Below are positions 12,823 to 24,060 of a DNA stretch of 64,000 nucleotides, one piece after another (positions within the stretch are counted from its first letter, which is position 1; every line of letters begins with the position of its first letter). A model generated the notes under the pieces. That model made no database searches. It saw only the letters and a list, made by a program, of their open reading frames with translations, and had not been told where the DNA came from. Location: the NCBI GenBank assembly GCA_001972305.1, contig BDDD01000120.1, positions 101,505-165,504 of the forward strand, given 5' to 3'. Origin of the DNA: Cephalotus follicularis. Lineage: Eukaryota; Streptophyta; Magnoliopsida; Oxalidales; Cephalotaceae. The translations under genes and the position numbers were made by a program.

Positions 12823-12946
12823 GGAAGACTCAAACCTCAGAAGAAACAGAACAATTAAGCAAGATTCAACAATAATTACACAACATCAAAAGAGATATCA
12901 AATTCAAGCATTCTAGTGTGTAAAAGCTCAAAGTGCTCTATAGTGT

Positions 12947-14544
12947 ATGTCAATCTCAAAGCCTCCATTTTTTGATGGAAACAACTATAGTCATTGGAAA
13001 GCAAAGATGACAATATTTATTCAAGCTCTTGACTTCAACTTATGGGACATCATCATTGACGGCCTGGAACTTCCTCACATCATCTCGCAAGAAGGTATCA
13101 AAACCCTCAAACCGAGAATCTCATATACGGATGATGATAGAAAGAAGGCACAATTAAATGCTAAAGCTAAACATGTTATTATATGTGCTTTAAACTCAAA
13201 TGAATTCAATAGATTATCATCATGTGCTACCGCAAAAGAGATGTGGGATAGACTAGAGGTTACCTATGAAGGAACCAACCAAGTCAAAGATGCTAAAATA
13301 AATATGCTTGTAAGAGAATACGAAATGTTCTCTATGAAGGAAAATGAAAACATTTCTGGTATGTTTGTTAGATTTACAAATATTATTAATTCTTTACAAT
13401 CTTTAAGTAAATGCTACACTAATAGTGAGATGGTAAGAAAGATAGTTAGGTGTCTACCCAAAAGTTGGATGCCTAAGGTTACGGCTATAGAGGAAGCAAA
13501 AGACCTCAACAGCTTGCCACTTGAAGAACTTCTTGGATCACTCATGACACATGAAATGACTATCAAAAATCATGAAGATGATGAAGAACAAGACAAGAAG
13601 AAAAAGAAAGTGATAGCATTCAAATCTTCTACAACGGACTCAAGTGAAGAAGATAGTGACGATGAAATGGCATTGATCACAAGAAGATTCAAGAAATACC
13701 TAGCAAAGAAGAAGTTTGGAAGCAAACACTTCAAGAGGACTTTACCCTCAAAATCCGAAACAAAGAAGGAAGAAATAATTTGTTTCGAATGTAAAAAACC
13801 CGGACATTACAAGAGTGAATGGCCAAGGCTAAAGAAGGCCAAAGATACTATCAAAAACAAGAAAGCAATGCTAGCTACATGGTCGGATAGTGACGAATCG
13901 AGCTCCGAAGAAGAAGAAAACCAAGAAGTAGCTCAACTAGCATTGATGGCAATCAATGATAGTGATGAAGATGAAGATGAAAACGAGGTAAGTGAACTTC
14001 TAGAATTACTTGAAAAATTTAGTCTAGAAAATACCTCTCTTAAAAAGACCATTAAAGCACTTAATAGAGAAAATGTTAGTTTAAACATGAAATATAATGC
14101 CTATCTAATAAGTCCTTAGATGATAAGACTATCTATCTTGAAAAGGAAAATGAGACCCTAAAAGTAGAAATTGATGCCCTTAAGAAGACATTTTCAAAAT
14201 TTTCAAATAGTAGTGAAAAACTTGACAATCTTTTAGGACTCCAAAGGTGTGTTTTTAATAAGGCTGGCCTAGGATATGATGAGATGAACAATGTTAAGCA
14301 TTTCCAAAAATATCTTGAAAAGAAAGATAATAAAAAGACCTCATCTAGCATAGCTTGCACCTATTGCAATAAATATGGTCACACTACACAAAATTGTTAT
14401 CACAAGAAAAATAACATGCACAAGAGAAATTTATTATTGAAAAATAAAGTGTTTAAATTAAGAACTATATGGGTTCCAAAAGGAACATTTATTACTAACC
14501 CCCCCGGACCCAAAACAACTTGGGTACCAAAATCTTCAACATAA
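12947..14544 (+). pseudogene. SIRE-A gag with two zinc knuckles
   Basis: The first segment (12947-14119, 390 residues) opens with SKPPFFDGNNYSHWKAKM and carries the copia gag fold (WDRLEVTYEGT, MLVREYEMF, LPKSWMPKVTAIEEA, LEELLGSLMTHE). An acidic/basic region and a first knuckle CFECKKPGHYKSEW follow; the last ligand, normally Cys, is Trp. A one-base shift near 14110 moves the frame. The second segment (to 14544) has a coiled-coil-like stretch and an intact knuckle CTYCNKYGHTTQNC, then WVPKSS. Gag would build the particle and bind RNA. Otherwise well conserved. Confidence 0.88.
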
Positions 14545-14561
14545 ATTCTCTTGTTTTGTAG

Positions 14562-14858
14562 ATGTCACCAAAGAGAAATCGTTGGTACCTCGATAGTGGA
14601 TGCTCCAAGCACCTGACGGGTAATAAACGCCTATTTATATCTTGGAAACCAAAAGACGGAGGAAACGTAACCTTTGGAGACAACACAAAAGGACAAATCA
14701 TTGGAACCGGCTCCATAGGTAATAAAGATATTACTATTACTAATGTATTGCATGTTAAAGGACTCAAACACAATCTCTTGAGCATAAGTCAATTATGTGA
14801 CAAGAATTGTAGAGTTATTTTCGAAAATACATCATGTAGAGTTGTAGACAACAAAGAT
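14562..14858 (+). pseudogene. SIRE-A protease fragment
   Basis: This frame begins right after a TAG codon with RWYLDSGCSKHLTG, the copia aspartic-protease active site (DSG). It continues with VTFGDN, GTGSIGN and LKHNLLSISQLCD. At about 14858 it breaks off into LTR 3' sequence, so the integrase and everything after it are gone. The frame differs from gag, as it also does in SIRE-E. Confidence 0.85.
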
Positions 14859-15041
14859 AGTGGAAACTCAAGGAGCTCCCTTGGGAAAAGTGGACGTAGG
14901 CAAGAGTTAGCCGAACCACTCTAAATTCGGAGAAGTTTTTCTTTCCCTTCACTCTTTACTTTTAAAGTTTTTAAACTCCCGATATTTACATCAATATTCA
15001 ATTCACCCCCCCTATTGTATATTGCAAGAGTGTTTATTTCA
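14859..15041 (+). repeat. SIRE-A terminal piece of the 3' LTR
   Basis: It shares TGGAAACTCAAG, GTGGACGTAGG and GCCGAACCACT with the inner part of the solo LTR and SIRE-E LTRs. It ends in a pyrimidine-rich ATTCACCCCCCC and the terminal TTTATTTCA next to the target duplication. Confidence 0.75.
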
Positions 15042-15484
15042 AGAAGGAAAGAGGGAGAGATGCGGGGAAGGGAGTGGTGAGAGGGAGAGAAAAATGGGAG
15101 GGATAAAAGAGAGAGAGAGAGAGAAAAGGTAAATGAAATAAATAAAAAAAAGATTTTGAATTAAAAAGTTTTTATAAAAACTGATTTATTTAAAATTAAA
15201 CACACATAAACCTTACTAATACACTTACATATACTAACATACCCAAAAGCCAATGCTGGTATCAGTTAGCCCAAAACACATAAGCCAACAAAACGCAGAC
15301 AGGCTACATAACAAAACAGATTAGAAGTCTAGAAATTACACACAGACAAACAGGGTATTACAGATGGACCGTAGTCCCAAATCAGTCAGTCAAGCAATCT
15401 GCTTGGTTATTCAATCTATTTGTCAATCTTGTCAATTGATAGTGTTGTACAAATAGAGCTTCAAAACATCGTCACTGATAAATC

Positions 15485-15505
15485 AACTGAGAGAATATAT
15501 ATATA
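15485..15505. repeat. AT microsatellite
   Basis: A short run of alternating AT in unannotated sequence to the right of Tekay-A. Confidence 0.7.
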
Positions 15506-15589
15506 TATCATAAAGCATAAAAATGAACATACACCAATATCCACTAGGAGATAAATACATATATTGTTCACAAAATACAATCTAATCCA

Positions 15590-17500
15590 AAAATGTCCCC
15601 AATGCATGAAGGAAGAACTAGCCGAGAAGGCCAGTGCAAGAGCTTGCTCTGTGGTCTACCTCGCAAAAGTCCTTAGAATGGTATGATGAAAGGAAGAACT
15701 TCACCTACTTCCACAACTGCAAAACAACATGGGAGGGGGTTAGTCCAAAAGACTAGTGAGAGGGGAAATAAGCATTCCTTAAGTGCCCGACGAGCACTGG
15801 ACACTGAGCAACAACGACTATGCCCCAACTGGGCCAGCAAATCAAGCACGGCTCATCACCCTAGCATACTCAACAAGGATCAAATAGACTACTTGGAGTA
15901 TAATTAACTAAAATAGAGACAAAATAAAGCAAGGGTCCAAATCAATATCTCGAGGACCCAACAAAAAGGATCTCAGACTATAAGGATCAAATAGATCAGA
16001 GGAACACTGGTACCCCTTCACATTCCATAAACCACCACTGTCAGATCCACCCCGGCCATATCAGTACATCTGATGGCGCCGAATTTCACGGCGATAATGT
16101 CACACAGTCCATCGACTGGAGATGAAGATCATAGGCTTATAGGAAGTGCACCACCGGTCATGTCTTGGTCTTCCATCAGAGGTGCCGACTGATCAGTGTC
16201 GAACCCAGCCACCGAGAGACAACACAGATCACTAACATCGACTGAGGGGCCAGCGAATCACCACCTAGGCACCAACCTTGTCGGCAATCACGTGTAAGAA
16301 CATCGACTAGGAGGTCGGAGAATCACTGCACGAGCCATCCATCGTCGGGAATCTCGTAATAGAGCATCCTACAAGGCCTGTTGGGAGGAGGAGTGGATCC
16401 TTGGCTGCACTCACACCCCATCATAGACAATGAGAATGTGCAGATCCAAGCTGAGGAACCCGGGGACAGTCACACTTACAGTGCACCATAGACAATGCCA
16501 CTGCAGTTATGAGAGGGGAATCCACACTTTCTCGCCCTCACCAAGTCATGCTCGGTCATAACATTTTCCAATACCCAGTATCCAGAAATCAACAACACAT
16601 GGTATCAAAAGAGTTATGACATATATGGGATAAAACAAGGGGAGACATCACCCAGAACATCAAGCATGCCGGCTCGGAAATCAATATCAACCCAAATATG
16701 TCAAAACAAGTAAAGGAACAACTCCCACAAATAAAACACCATGGAAGGAAAACACGGGGACACAAATAAGCTCAGGCTCTCAACAGTCTCAAGATAAAGG
16801 AAAGGAATGTCCCACTCACCTCTTAACCACACACCTATGTACAACTTCCTATAGCTTTGGATCAATACCTGGCTCCTCGGCTACAAGAATAACAAACATA
16901 GACTTAGCGTGGTCTGTAACAAAATAGGGCAAAACATGCATGAAGCCTACATGCATGATCAACACCTCAGATAGTCATCCCGACCATCGACATTGCTCAA
17001 CATTCCACCATGGATCACACCATGATCATCACCGCCATCTCTGATTCCACCGCGAATGGGAGGTTTAGCATGCACATTGCTAAACTAACAGAGGAAAGAA
17101 GATGAAGAAAGAAGATCTCACCTCGACAAACTCAAAGGTCGTAGATCTTCACAGCAAAACTCGCCTTCGCTAAGGAAAATATCTGGAGAAGAAGAAGCAC
17201 TGAGAATCGACACTTCTATCAACTAAACTTCTGTGACAAACAACTGGCAAAAACAGCTTCTTCACCTGTTATACTGACTTGGTGTGAAAAGGCAGTGTCC
17301 ATTAAATGATGTGGCACCCACGCTCTTACACAAGCCTGTAGCTACATGCACTCAACCCCATGCTGCCTTCACAGTATATCAGCCCAAAGAAAAATATCCA
17401 AAACTAGCCCACACCTCTTCAGGCCCAACACCTCACTTAACTAAAATAAAAATTTCCAAGGCCCAAAACGAACGCAGATCGTTACTGTGCCTAGGTAGTG
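15590..17500 (-). repeat. Diverged LTR of the Gypsy-B family, inverted
   Basis: The reverse complement matches several blocks of the Gypsy-B 5' LTR in the same order. Examples are CCAGTGTTCCTCTGATC, GCCCAGTTGGGGCA (GCCCAGTTGGGCAA in Gypsy-B), CTCACTAGTC before a GACTAA block, and CTCGGCTA followed by a CATGCATT block. It is clearly older than the Gypsy-B copy. It has no flanking coding sequence, and its left limit is vague because Tekay-A inserted nearby. The open frames at 15683-15907 and 17284-17505 lie inside it and show no domain. Confidence 0.6.
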
Positions 17501-17963
17501 AATGAGATAAGATTTATGTGGTTGGTCCTTAAAGCATAATGTGTGGAGCTAAATGGATCAACACATGTGGGTATAACCAAATGTGGTCCCACGCTCCCAA
17601 AACTCAATTGTAACAAACCCGAATAACAATAATAGAAGTTATGCATAAATATAAATATGACAATGAATATAAAATACTCTAATCCAATCAAATACAACAG
17701 GCATATATAATACCCAGTATGCAACAAAATATAATAAATAAATTTTGGTCGTTGCAATAACGCCCCCTTCGAGGCGGGAATCCACTTTTCTAGAGATGAG
17801 GGTAAAAATAATACTTATTAAAGTGCCCTTACACAAATCATTCATGGCTCATTTATGGAGGTGCATGATAAAGCAATCCCCATGTAGCGGCGAAGCCTTG
17901 TTGATGGTAACACGGGCAAATGCCCCTATTAAGTTTTGGTCAATTTTGGCTACTAAGGTAACA
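17501..17963. other. AT-rich spacer, nothing recognised
   Basis: It lies between the inverted old LTR and Gypsy-B. A word TGTAACAAACCC near 17611 resembles an LTR start, but no matching end was found. No gene, RNA or coding domain is visible. Confidence 0.4.
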
Positions 17964-20550
17964 TGTAACACCCCGGTGTTAATTTTGGATAAATTAATGG
18001 CTAGCGCCTAAGAAAAATTTTCTTTTGTTGGACCAAGTGTTTGGGCTTGATGGTGTTAAGGCCCAAAGTGGATAAGAGAAGATATTTTGTGATATTTGGT
18101 GTCTTGGGACACGTGAAGCTTCTTGGGGAAGTTTGGCTTTCTATGATAGTTTTGGTTGAGGCAGATGATAGTTGTTCATCATGTCAGTTGAGTTAGGAAG
18201 GTGTTTTGCTTGCTTGGGAGCTTTTCCCTTTCTTCTCTGTTCATCCTTGAAGTTTCTTTCGTTGAACCAGAGGATTCAAAGCGTTCTTGCCACCTACGAG
18301 TGTAGCAAGGTAAGTGCTTTGTTCTTGTCTAATAGAGCTGCCCGACATGCTGTTACGTACGTTACGTTTTGAAGCAGAGTTATGGGTATGCGAAGGCCAT
18401 TTAGGCTTGGTTATGACTTTGTGCATGTGGATGTTCATGCATGTTCTTCGGTCCTATTTTAGAACGGTGGGTGATAAGTTGGTTGTGTGTGTGTGATCTT
18501 GTATAAGAAGATCCATGCGTGGAGTCCACACAGCAAGGGAGCTAGTCCGAGGACAACCTTGCAGTTATCTAGTAAGTGTGATACTCCCTATTTCTCTATC
18601 TCTTGATTCTGAGAGTTTTATATTGAAATGTGCCTTGTTTCTTGTTCATGACATTATTGTTGACCAAGAGTTGTTTTCCTGTTGTTCTTATTGAATATTG
18701 CATGATGAACACATTTTTTGAGTATGTATGCTCGTTGTTTTGGGTTGATATGTTGTCCCCTGTTATTTGAGTATTTAATGACTTGATATCATGTGTTGTT
18801 CTCGGATGATGGTACTGGTAAGCTCGGGTATTGAGACTTGTATGGCTGAGGAGAAGTGGGGCATTTGATACAAATTCCATCCAGCAGTTTCATTGTCTAT
18901 GATGGGTTGTTGGGTGTGACTGTGCCTAGGTTCCATTTCCTGGATTCTCTCATTCTGTTGGTCTATGACGGTATGATGTGTGGGGGAAGCCAATGGATCT
19001 ACTACTTCCTTGGTCAGACCATGCTGAAAGCTCGGACATGAGATTGCTGACTTGAGTTGGTGGAGCGGTGATTCGCTCACCTCTGGGTTGAAGTTCTCTT
19101 GTTCCATCCTCGACAAGGGTAGAGCTGAGCGATGATTTGTGGGTTCCTTGGTTGATGATTAACCTACTTGATTTCTGACGAATGAGACCTTGCTTAGCCC
19201 TTTGATCGATGTTCATGTGGTGTTGTGCCCTGGACATGTGGTATCTATATGCGTATATGAGGGATGTATACAATCCTGTAGCCCATGACCTCGCCGATGT
19301 GGTTCTGGAGGAACTGTTACTTGTGAGCGCCGATTTGGTTCTGGAAGAGTGGTTACGTGTGAGTGCCGAGGTGGTTCCGGCAGAGCTGTGGATGATATGG
19401 CCAAGGTGGTTCTGATAGTGTTATGTCAATCCGCGCAATACCAGTGTTCCTCTGATCAATGTGATCCTTGGAGTCCTTGATCACTATTTGATTTTCCTCG
19501 GAGTAGTTGGCTCCTCAGCACATTACTATATTTGACATTATTACTTTTCCTGAGATATACATATTCACATCTTTTGTATTTTATCAAACAGTGTTATATG
19601 TATTGTCGTTGCCCAGTTGGGCAAAGCCCGAGATGCCATTGTGGGTATACAAGGGTTATGGATCCTCGGGAGACTTATTGTTCTTGCTCACTAGTCAGTT
19701 AGACTAATCCCCTCTCAGTTTTTGTGTAGAGGAAAGCGTGCTTTAAAGCTCTTTCGATCCACCCGACCAAGGCTTACGTTGGACTAGGTAGACCTTGGCG
19801 TGAGGACTGTAGCCGGCTCCTCGGCTATTTTTGACCTGCATGCATTTGGGCCATATTCTGGGGGTTTTCGTATAGAGTCTTTTGTTAATCTTAGGAATCT
19901 TAAAGCCCTGTACATGATGATAACCTCTGATGTATTAAATCTATGGTTTACATATGTTTTCAATTGCTTGGAGATGCTCGGAAAATTTGATGTTTATGCC
20001 TTGTAATGTATATGAGATCCTTGGGATGTTTTATGATGTTGTTTTATACGTTGAGGTGTAGTGCTAAGCCGTGGTGATATGTTGAGATGTGCCCGAGGAC
20101 TCGCTAGCCCTCCTCGGAATAGGTAGTCTCTTAACGACATGGGTATCTCCTAGGCCTTAGTCAGACTTGACCCCTAGGTGATATTTGCGTAGCTGACATG
20201 GGAAATCTAGTCCTCAGACATAGGGTGTCCTTGGACGTAGTTGTAGCTTTGCTAGTGGTTACCTCCTCGGCATAGTTTTGCCCGACCTCCCTCCCCGACA
20301 CGTGAGTGTGTTAGTTTTGTGAGGTGTTTATGTTGTGAGCTCGGGTGTTGCCTAGTTAGCTCCTTAGTGTCTGTGGACGTTTTTGGGACCTCGCTAAGTC
20401 TATCCTCGGATGGCATTACCTTACGTCGTATCCTATAGCTGCTTTCCCTGAGGCTTTTGTTTAGAGTGTGGTTGAGGTAGAGGATCCCTTGTGGGGTATC
20501 CTTCCTCCTGGCGCACCCCGGGTTGTGGGGGAACGAACGTGTCGTGTTAG
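17964..20550 (+). repeat. Gypsy-B 5' LTR
   Basis: It starts TGTAACACCCCGG and ends near GTCGTGTTAG, where an expected terminal ACA has decayed. The primer-binding site follows within a few bases. The LTR is GT-rich and shares long blocks with the inverted remnant at 15590-17500. Open frames inside it are not considered genes. Unlike most other LTRs in the window, I see no RTCGAC array here. Confidence 0.8.
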
Positions 20551-20554
20551 TTAT

Positions 20555-20565
20555 TTGTATCAGAG
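20555..20565 (+). other. Gypsy-B primer-binding site, one mismatch
   Basis: TTGTATCAGAG differs by one base from the initiator tRNA-Met complement TGGTATCAGAG and sits just inside the 5' LTR end. Confidence 0.7.
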
Positions 20566-20677
20566 AGACCGATTGAGTTTCCTAGTGATTTCATTGGGAA
20601 GATTTTGGTTTTGCATTGTATGCATTTCATGTAGAGTTTAATTGTGAGTAATACCATATTCTTGCATGTGAAGGTAG

Positions 20678-21875
20678 ATGGTTCTCAATCGTCAGACCAG
20701 AGGACGTGGTCGAGGTAGAGGTAGGGAAGCCTCCCCATCATAGGTGGATTAAGAGTTACCTGCTGTTGAGCCTGGAGGATAGGCAGACCCTGGGGTGGTA
20801 GGGCCGGATGCTGGACCGATGGTGGCAGCCGATGTTCCTGCGGCGCAGTTTGCAGTGCAAGGACCTCCTCTAGTAGGTACGGGTGGTCAAGCGGAGTGGA
20901 TGCAGTTTGCTTCGATGATAGCTCAAGCACTAAGTGCTTATCGACCTCAAGCTTTGCCGATTGAGCGTTTGCAGCGTTTAGGCGCTACGACCTTCGAAGG
21001 AACAGATGATCTAGCGGATGCTGAGGCATGGTTGAATCATCTAGAACAGATTTGTTGTCAGATGGGAATCGTCGATGACTCACGTGTTGGGTTTGCATCC
21101 TTCTAAGTGCGGAGGAATGCTCTTCGCTAGTGGGAGGCCCTCAAGGCTAGGAATGTTGATGATGCAGTGATATCTTGGGACGTTTTCAGACGAGAGTTTT
21201 GTCAGTATTTCCTCCCTGCTATGTATGTGAAGGAAAAGATACGTGAATTTCTTCAGTTGCGCCAAGGAAGCATGACCATGACGCAGTATGAGTATCGTTT
21301 TATGGAGCTATCTCATTTTTCCCCAGCTTTGGTGGCAGACTAAGAAGAGACGTGTGAGAAATTCTTGGACGGGCTGGGACCCGAGGTGAGGCATACAGTG
21401 GTAGCTACAAGCTGGATTATTTTTGGCGATATGGTAGAATTTGCCCAGAGGGTTGAACAAAGTATCCTAGAGTAGAGGAGCAGACAAGACAAGGGTCAGA
21501 AACGGGATGCTCCACAGGCTGCTCAGGGAGAGAATACGTCCAAGAGCCAAAGGAATCGGAAGAAAAAGTTCTTTTCCAGACAAGCCGATGGTGGAAACCG
21601 TCGACAGGCTAAGTCTGAGGGACAGAGGACATTTTCTCCACAGGCAGCTTATGCTCCAGTGGCTAGTAGTGCACATCAGAGCACACAACAAAGTACAACG
21701 GCTTCTCAGCAATTGCTGAGATGCCCGAGGTGTGGCAAGTCTCACTTTGTAAGTTGCGGAGTAGAGACCAGAGCATGTTTCAAGTGTGGTCAGGTCGGAC
21801 ATATCAAGATGAATTGTCCACAGGTTCAGCAGACCTCGGCAATGCCCAGACAAGTTTCTTTCAGTAGGCAATGTA
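20678..21875 (+). pseudogene. Gypsy-B gag, broken by stops and then by Copia-C
   Basis: The likely start ATG at 20678 opens a short arginine- and glycine-rich N-terminus that soon hits a stop. The capsid part follows (20795-21106: LQRLGATTFEGT, DAEAWLNHLEQICCQMG), then further capsid blocks between stops (REFCQYFLP, MTMTQYEYRFMELSHFSP). A basic linker leads to CPRCGKSH and an intact knuckle CFKCGQVGHIKMNC. Copia-C interrupts it five residues after SFSRQ. The protein would have formed the capsid and bound RNA. Confidence 0.83.
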
Positions 21876-22491
21876 TGATGGAAACGGATAAAACCGAATC
21901 CAGAGCCAAAACTGGACTTAGGCATAAAGGGTGTAGAACAAAACAAAAACATACAAAATGGCAGCGGAAGGACACCCAATACAATCTAAAAACAGTCCAT
22001 AAGGCATGTCCACAGATCACATGGATCACCACATCACCACATTAATTGAATTGGTGTCACCATAGCAAGCAATGGTGACACAAAGGCATGGCAATAAGAA
22101 AAGGACCAAGAGGTATACCAACGGTGTAGGATCCTTGTTTCACTGCCGCTACACGCTTGAGTAGATTCCCTCTTTAATCTTCTCCAAGTCACTAGAACAA
22201 CAAGCAATCCAACCAGCAATAACTAAAAACAAAGTGTATGAACTCTCTCTCTCTCACTAAGCTTAGAAAAGGTAAATTGATATTGACTAATTAAGTCAAT
22301 AATCAATACACCCTAGATAAGCTCTTCCTTGGTGTATCATAGATGAAGGGAACGCACACAATCTGCAGAGAGGAATCCGAAATCATATTGCCCAGCAAAA
22401 CTTCACTCTAAAAAAAAAACACTTCACATTTTCAGCAGAAAATGCTTATCACTAGCCCTCTTATTCTCTCTCCCACTCTCCCATTCACTTA

Positions 22492-22533
22492 GGATCATGG
22501 TCCTCACTCCTAGGGAGTCTGTGGCCATGATCC
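22492..22533. repeat. Nested hairpin conserved in both Copia-C LTRs
   Basis: The outer arms GGATCATGG and CCATGATCC (22525-22533) are perfect complements; between them ACTCC and GGAGT form an inner stem. The same arrangement is present in the other LTR near 49662-49704. Confidence 0.7.
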
Positions 22534-22627
22534 CCACGTTCCCATAACATGCAAGAACAGGAGATGGCTGCTGGATATGAGAGAGAAAACGTGCCCACGA
22601 AGTGAGTTCGTGCACAGGTTGCACGTC

Positions 22628-22765
22628 CTGCTCAAAGACGTCGATGCTTTCCAAAAGACATCGATGCTTATGTAATGTGGAACTAAAGACGTCGATGCTT
22701 TCTAAAAGACATCGATGCCTACAAAAACGTTAAGCATCGACGTCTTTCTAAAAGGTGTCGACGCT
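22628..22765 (-). repeat. RTCGAC motif cluster in the Copia-C LTR
   Basis: Six or so words such as AAAGACGTCGATGC and AAAGGTGTCGACGC occur in 140 bp. The matching cluster in the other LTR is at about 49803-49935, with some sites decayed from CG to TG or CA. Confidence 0.8.
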
Positions 22766-24044
22766 TTGTCTGGCAAGTGAAGCAATTAGAGTCTAACTCT
22801 TTTAGTGATCTCATGTACCCTTCGAATATTGGTTAAGTAAGATCAAACATATGTGTTTCCACAAAATTCAAAATCCACATAACCGATATTTTACACCAAG
22901 ACTTAATATGTCCAACATATTAAAGATCTAATTATTATTGGGCAGGGACCCTTTAAAATCTTGGTTAAAACAAGAGGTATCCATAAATTACCGAAATACC
23001 CCTAGGGTCTGGTTTAGCCATTCTAAATCGTCCTTGACCAATTTAAATGCTATCGGAATAATATCTAATATTATCCAGATGGAAAAATTAATCTAATTAA
23101 TTTTCCCACACCACATAAACCCTAGATTTTCTAAGTCGTCCGTTCACGTGTACTATAATCCCTTCTCATGCTTGGCCCCGATTCAGGTCTAGGGTAAGGA
23201 TATGTGTCAACCATAGATAATACCTCAATAGCTAAAATATCTGATCATTACTAGGACCTTTGGTAAACTCTATGAAAATCTAATTTCCAGCCTACATCAA
23301 CCTTGGCCAAGGATTTTATAAGTCCAAAGTATAATCAGATCATAATAGGGCCGATCACCTTCGCTCAGGTGAGACAATCCCTTATTGCGCACTCGCTTAT
23401 CTTTGTATAGATTCGATCATACCCAAAGACCACCCGATTGCCAGCCCTGCGTAAGGACTGGGTAAGGTGGAGATCAAAGCATAACCGTCTCCATACAATA
23501 TAGAGCAGTCACTCAGGTCTAAGGATCTGACGAGTTAGAGAACTCTCTAAGTAATGATCACTTATACACAACCGCAACAAGTAGGAGTCACTACTGACAA
23601 GAGAATAGCGATTATCCAAATGGTGTCTCCTACACGGGTCCAGTTCAGTGTACACGCTCCCAGTGCACACCCCGTATTTGCCCTAGTGTCCAACACAAAT
23701 GGTAGTGAGAGAATCCATCCTCCAATTCCATGAGCAAGCAACATACGCGCAAATCTATCCGGTTCACTAATGCCCACAAAGTGAACCTATGACTTGGAAC
23801 TAATTTGACATAAGGAATAAGGTAACCAGTCTCACAGCCTCCATGTCAGGCATCCAACCTTATGTCAGGGCATCACAAGTATAAGTAGGTAATTAATAAA
23901 CTACTTCAATTAAGTGATAAAATACAAGTGATATAGCCATAACAAATTAGCACGCATCATATATAAGGAATAAGATTATTTCATACAAGAACAGATATAA
24001 AACGATAGTCCATCCAATGGCTTGTCGGGTCATTATATCTAATA

Positions 24045-24059
24045 ATCTCCCACTTGACC
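24045..24059 (-). other. Copia-C polypurine tract
   Basis: On the minus strand GGTCAAGTGGGAGAT lies directly before the 3' LTR. Confidence 0.75.
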
Positions 24060-24060
24060 C

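Larger units (their letters stand above)
11936..12946 (+). repeat. SIRE-A 5' LTR, truncated at its 3' side
   Basis: The first 75 bp closely match the LTR starting at 62978 and, on the minus strand, the solo LTR at 40466-41493. The LTR contains the tandem ATCGAC array and a TATA box. It then passes directly into the gag start at 12947 without the usual CTTCCTACA-like LTR end or a TGGTATCAGAG site. Confidence 0.8.
11936..15041 (+). mobile_element. SIRE-A: 3.1-kb deletion derivative of a SIRE-type copia element
   Basis: It starts TGTTGACG, ends TTTATTTCA and is flanked by perfect agaag duplications (11931-11935, 15042-15046). Between them are the 5' part of an LTR with a TATA box, gag, a protease fragment, and about 180 bp of LTR 3' end. 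The LTR tail is recognisable by homology with SIRE-E and the solo LTR (shared GTGGACGTAGG and GCCGAACCACT). Missing are the end of the 5' LTR, the primer-binding site, integrase, RT, RNase H, the polypurine tract and the start of the 3' LTR. It could not replicate on its own. Confidence 0.85.
2202..15362 (-). mobile_element. Tekay-A: chromodomain Ty3/gypsy LTR retrotransposon with a nested insertion
   Basis: Both outer ends are canonical (TGTAACACCC on the left, GGTATTACA on the right on the plus strand), and the element is flanked by perfect 5-bp duplications gatgg (2197-2201, 15363-15367). Coding runs on the minus strand as gag, protease, RT, RNase H, integrase and chromodomain. That order with a C-terminal chromodomain indicates a chromovirus, probably the Tekay/Del lineage. 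The 3' LTR is 2202-4938 and the 5' LTR is 9607-15362, the latter split by SIRE-A. Every coding module has stops or frameshifts and RT has lost a catalytic Asp, so the copy is dead. The internal region is about 4.7 kb. Confidence 0.93.
9607..15362 (-). repeat. Tekay-A 5' LTR interrupted by SIRE-A
   Basis: The LTR runs from TGTAACACCC at 9607 to GGTATTACA at 15362. Its own sequence is 9607-11935 plus 15047-15362, about 2.65 kb. SIRE-A and one copy of its duplication occupy the rest. Compared with the 3' LTR it lacks about 90 bp near 10610. The left LTR shows the undisturbed target (positions 4627-4645), confirming the insertion point. Confidence 0.92.
21876..24044 (-). repeat. Copia-C 3' LTR (2169 bp)
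   Basis: It matches the segments 38314-38844 and 49572-51212 through most of their length. Features include an RTCGAC/ATCGATG cluster (22628-22765), a nested inverted repeat (22492-22533) and the terminal TATCTAATA, where the usual ACA carries a C-to-T change. Confidence 0.9.

Noticed and set aside
17609..17630. Possible LTR start TGTAACAAACCC
   Set aside because: No matching terminus, duplication or second copy was found in the window.
18172..19415. Several short frames on both strands in the Gypsy-B LTR
   Set aside because: All fall inside an LTR, with no domain, and the related LTR at 15590-17500 does not preserve them.
22034..22654. Minus-strand frames that recur near 38475-38657 and 49593-49823
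   Set aside because: They recur only because both Copia-C LTRs contain them; no domain, so not evidence for a gene family.
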